This document shows, in pieces, positions 62,237 to 64,000 of a DNA stretch of 64,000 nt. Position numbers and translations under genes: made by a program. Each line of letters starts with the position of its first letter. The stretch's first letter is position 1. The stretch lies in assembly GCF_044582145.1 (NCBI RefSeq), contig NZ_JBDODO010000004.1; one strand, 5' to 3'. The notes below the pieces were generated by a model. That model was not told the DNA's origin, did no database searches, and saw nothing but the letters and a program-made list of their open reading frames with translations. This DNA comes from Guyparkeria sp016278265. Its GTDB lineage: Bacteria > Pseudomonadota > Gammaproteobacteria > Halothiobacillales > Halothiobacillaceae.

Positions 62237-62504
62237 GGGAAACCCTGAACGATTCGATGACGTCTCTGCGGGCTCTCCAAGGGCCCAGATGCAAGGCGCA
62301 GTCCGCTATGAAGGGCCGTCGCCCTTTACAAGGGCTGCAACGCCGCAGATGGGCCCTTGGAGGCCCGCCCGGATGGGGCTCGCGGGTTTGCCCGCACTCG
62401 GCGTTGCCGTCCCTCGACGGGCAACGAGCCCGTCTTCGGTCCGGCGCCTTGATTGCGAACAAACCCGCGAGCCAGAGATGCCATCGAATCGTGCAGAGTT
62501 TCCC
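62237..62504 (+). repeat. Dispersed inverted-repeat-bounded element, copy 2
   Basis: 268 bp bounded by GGGAAAC and GTTTCCC. The 23-bp terminal arms match at 21 positions. Stem A: CCAAGGGCCCA (62277-62287) with TGGGCCCTTGG (62350-62360), 11 perfect pairs. Stem B: GGCTCGCGGGTTTG (62377-62390) with CAAACCCGCGAGCC (62460-62473), 14 perfect pairs. The core CTCGGCGTTGCCGTCCCTCG is at 62397-62416. It sits between the cbbM hairpins and cbbQ, inside the operon. With those hairpins it explains nearly all the 424-bp gap. Confidence 0.82.
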
Positions 62505-62555
62505 TTGGAGACGTTGGGGAATGGGCAGGAGTGACGTGTTCAGGCAGGTGAGGCA

Positions 62556-63368
62556 ATGAGCGAACGATTCGAGATCGAGCAGTACCTCGTTACCGAGGAA
62601 CCCTTCTATGAGGCGCAGGGCCGTGAGGTCTCGGCCTACGAGACCGCCTACTCGGCCCGCATGCCGGTGATGGTCAAGGGCCCGACCGGCTGCGGGAAGT
62701 CGCGGTTCATCGAGTACATGGCCTGGAAGCTGGGCAAGCCGCTGATCACGGTGGCCTGCAACGAGGACATGACCGCCGCCGACCTGGTGGGGCGTTTTCT
62801 GCTCGATGCCGATGGCACCCGCTGGGTGGACGGCCCCCTGACCCAGGCCGCGCGCTTCGGGGCGATCTGCTATCTCGACGAGGTCGTCGAGGCCCGCCAG
62901 GACACAACGGTGGTCATCCACCCGCTGACCGACCACCGCCGCAACCTGCCGCTGGACAAGAAGGGCGAGCTGGTCGAGGCGCACCCGGATTTCCAGTTGG
63001 TGATCTCCTACAACCCCGGCTACCAGAGCTTGATGAAGGACCTCAAGCAGTCCACCAAGCAGCGTTTCGCCGGGTTCGAGTTCGACTACCCGGGCGCCGA
63101 CGTCGAGCGGGAGATCATTGTCGGGGAGACCGGCCTGGACGAGAACACGGCTGCCAAGCTGGTGCAGGTCGCCGACACGGCGCGCAACCTCAAGGGACAC
63201 GGTCTGGCCGAAGGGATCTCCACCCGGCTGCTGGTCTACGCGGCGACCCTGAACGGCAAGGGCATGGAGCCGGCGGAGGCGGCACGCATGGCCATGGTCG
63301 TGCCGCTGACCGATGATGCCGACATCCGGGATACGCTGTATCACGCCATCGACACCATCTTCGGTTGA
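62556..63368 (+). CDS. cbbQ: RuBisCO activase-type AAA+ protein CbbQ
   Basis: 270 aa MoxR-class AAA+ ATPase. Walker A GPTGCGKSRFIEYMAW near residue 44, Walker B ICYLDEVVEAR, sensor ISYNPGYQSLMKDLK. The C-terminal helical bundle ends DIRDTLYHAIDTIFG. CbbQ hexamers with CbbO remove inhibitory sugar phosphates from RuBisCO. Shine-Dalgarno GTGAGG just upstream. It follows cbbM in form II operons of sulfur oxidisers. Confidence 0.96.
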   Translation: MSERFEIEQYLVTEEPFYEAQGREVSAYETAYSARMPVMVKGPTGCGKSRFIEYMAWKLGKPLITVACNEDMTAADLVGRFLLDADGTRWVDGPLTQAARFGAICYLDEVVEARQDTTVVIHPLTDHRRNLPLDKKGELVEAHPDFQLVISYNPGYQSLMKDLKQSTKQRFAGFEFDYPGADVEREIIVGETGLDENTAAKLVQVADTARNLKGHGLAEGISTRLLVYAATLNGKGMEPAEAARMAMVVPLTDDADIRDTLYHAIDTIFG

Positions 63369-63385
63369 GCCGGGGAGCCGACCGA

Positions 63386-64000
63386 TGCCCAAGGACTCGA
63401 CCCGTCAGGCCTATCGCGACCGCTTCAAGTGCGGCTTCGACCAGGCCCGAGAGATCTTCGATCCCTGCCTGAGCAACGCCCTGGAGAAGCTGGCTTCGGA
63501 CCAGGCCATGGATGACTTCCTCCAGGGCGCCAACCTGCTGTGCATGATGGGGCAGGGCGTCGAGCCGGTATTGATCTATTTGGAGGAGGGGCCGGATACC
63601 GCCGCACTGGTGGGCGAGGCCATGATCGGGGATCTGGCCCACTACGCTTACAAGCTGGCCACGTCCACCAACGCTCCGGCGGTGGTGCCGTTCCTGCAGT
63701 CCATGCTCTCCGTGTCGCGGCGGCTGGAAAGCCGTGACGCCATGCAGGCCTTTCTCGATCTCGGCCTGGAGCTCATGCGCGAGACCACGCCGTCGATCCA
63801 TGGTCATCATGCCATCCACCCCAGCCCGGTGCTGGATCGCTTCTTCGAGACCGCGCCCCGGGTGCTGGCCTGGCTCAATCTGGCCGGGCTGGCCAACTGG
63901 GCCCGCTTTGGCGCCCGGGTGCATGCCAACGACCCCGATGCCCTGAAGGCCTACTTCGGCCTTGATTCGGCGGACAGCCGCACCGTGCTTCAGCGCGAGA
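63386..64000 (+). CDS. cbbO: RuBisCO activation protein CbbO (5' part)
   Basis: 205 codons visible, open at the window edge. It starts 15 bp after the cbbQ stop at ATG 63386 with GGGGAG upstream. The helical N-terminal region reads STRQAYRDRFKCGFDQAREI, LCMMGQGVEPVLIYLEEGPD and LAHYAYKLATSTNAPAVVPF, typical of the CbbO/NorD-type family. The C-terminal von Willebrand A domain, which has the metal-ion site needed to bind RuBisCO, would lie beyond the window. Confidence 0.92.

Noticed and set aside
62235..62534. Small reading frames within repeat copy 2
   Set aside because: Equivalent frames are not kept in copy 1, there is no ribosome site, and the sequence is explained by paired stems.

Overview
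The window looks like chromosomal DNA of a GC-rich, probably halotolerant, sulfur-oxidising chemolithoautotrophic gammaproteobacterium, similar in kind to Halothiobacillus or Guyparkeria. The evidence is a form II RuBisCO locus (cbbR / cbbM-cbbQ-cbbO), a periplasmic high-potential iron-sulfur protein, a BCCT osmolyte transporter, and housekeeping clusters in typical gammaproteobacterial order (dapF-DUF484-xerC; tig-clpP-clpX-lon-hupB-ppiD; clpS/clpA; rluC divergent from rne). The genus is inferred from gene content only.

Layout. 1-6.8 kb: a minus-strand run, dapF, a DUF484 gene, xerC, hslV-hslU, a DUF971 gene, ubiE and an mltF-like gene cut by the window edge. 6.9-9.0 kb: a BCCT transporter (minus). 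9.3-21.8 kb: plus-strand bipA, ffh, tRNA-Leu(UAG), tig, clpP, clpX, lon, hupB, ppiD, a protein synthesis, targeting and quality-control block. 21.9-25.3 kb: a dicarboxylate/amino-acid symporter, repeat copy 1, a DUF4395 membrane protein and fabI. 25.4-30.3 kb: a Yej-type peptide ABC importer (binding protein and two permeases) with a 12-cysteine lipoprotein gene inserted and no ATPase gene. 30.3-35.4 kb: a REPIN, a ModE-type HTH gene, a DUF455 gene and dnaE, the three genes overlapping by 4 nt. 35.4-37.1 kb: an AT-rich accessory gene and a palindrome-rich spacer. 37.1-40.4 kb: long-chain acyl-CoA synthetase and a FadL-type porin. 40.5-47 kb: small proteins, purM-purN, HiPIP, glnS, a nitroreductase gene and infA. 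47-53 kb: clpA, clpS, an S49 peptidase, a HAD phosphatase and rluC (minus). 53-56.4 kb: rne with a long leader. 56.4-59.3 kb: LMW phosphatase, tRNA-Ala(GGC) and small envelope genes. 59.7-64 kb: the form II CO2-fixation locus, which runs off the window.

The most unusual signal is a pair of diverged intergenic elements of about 350 and 268 bp (23194-23549 and 62237-62504). Both have 23-27 bp terminal inverted repeats beginning GGGAAAC, two internal long-range stems and an invariant 20-nt core. Several paired positions differ between copies yet still pair. One copy supplies the stop codon of the symporter gene, and the other lies inside the RuBisCO operon between cbbM and cbbQ. They may be non-autonomous mobile elements, a large structured RNA, or both. 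Other accessory signals are the AT-rich coiled-coil membrane protein gene, two REPINs, the Cys-rich lipoprotein in the peptide importer operon, and a 48-codon ORF coupled to the second permease.

Starts were chosen by Shine-Dalgarno spacing and family alignment from memory. No database searches were run.
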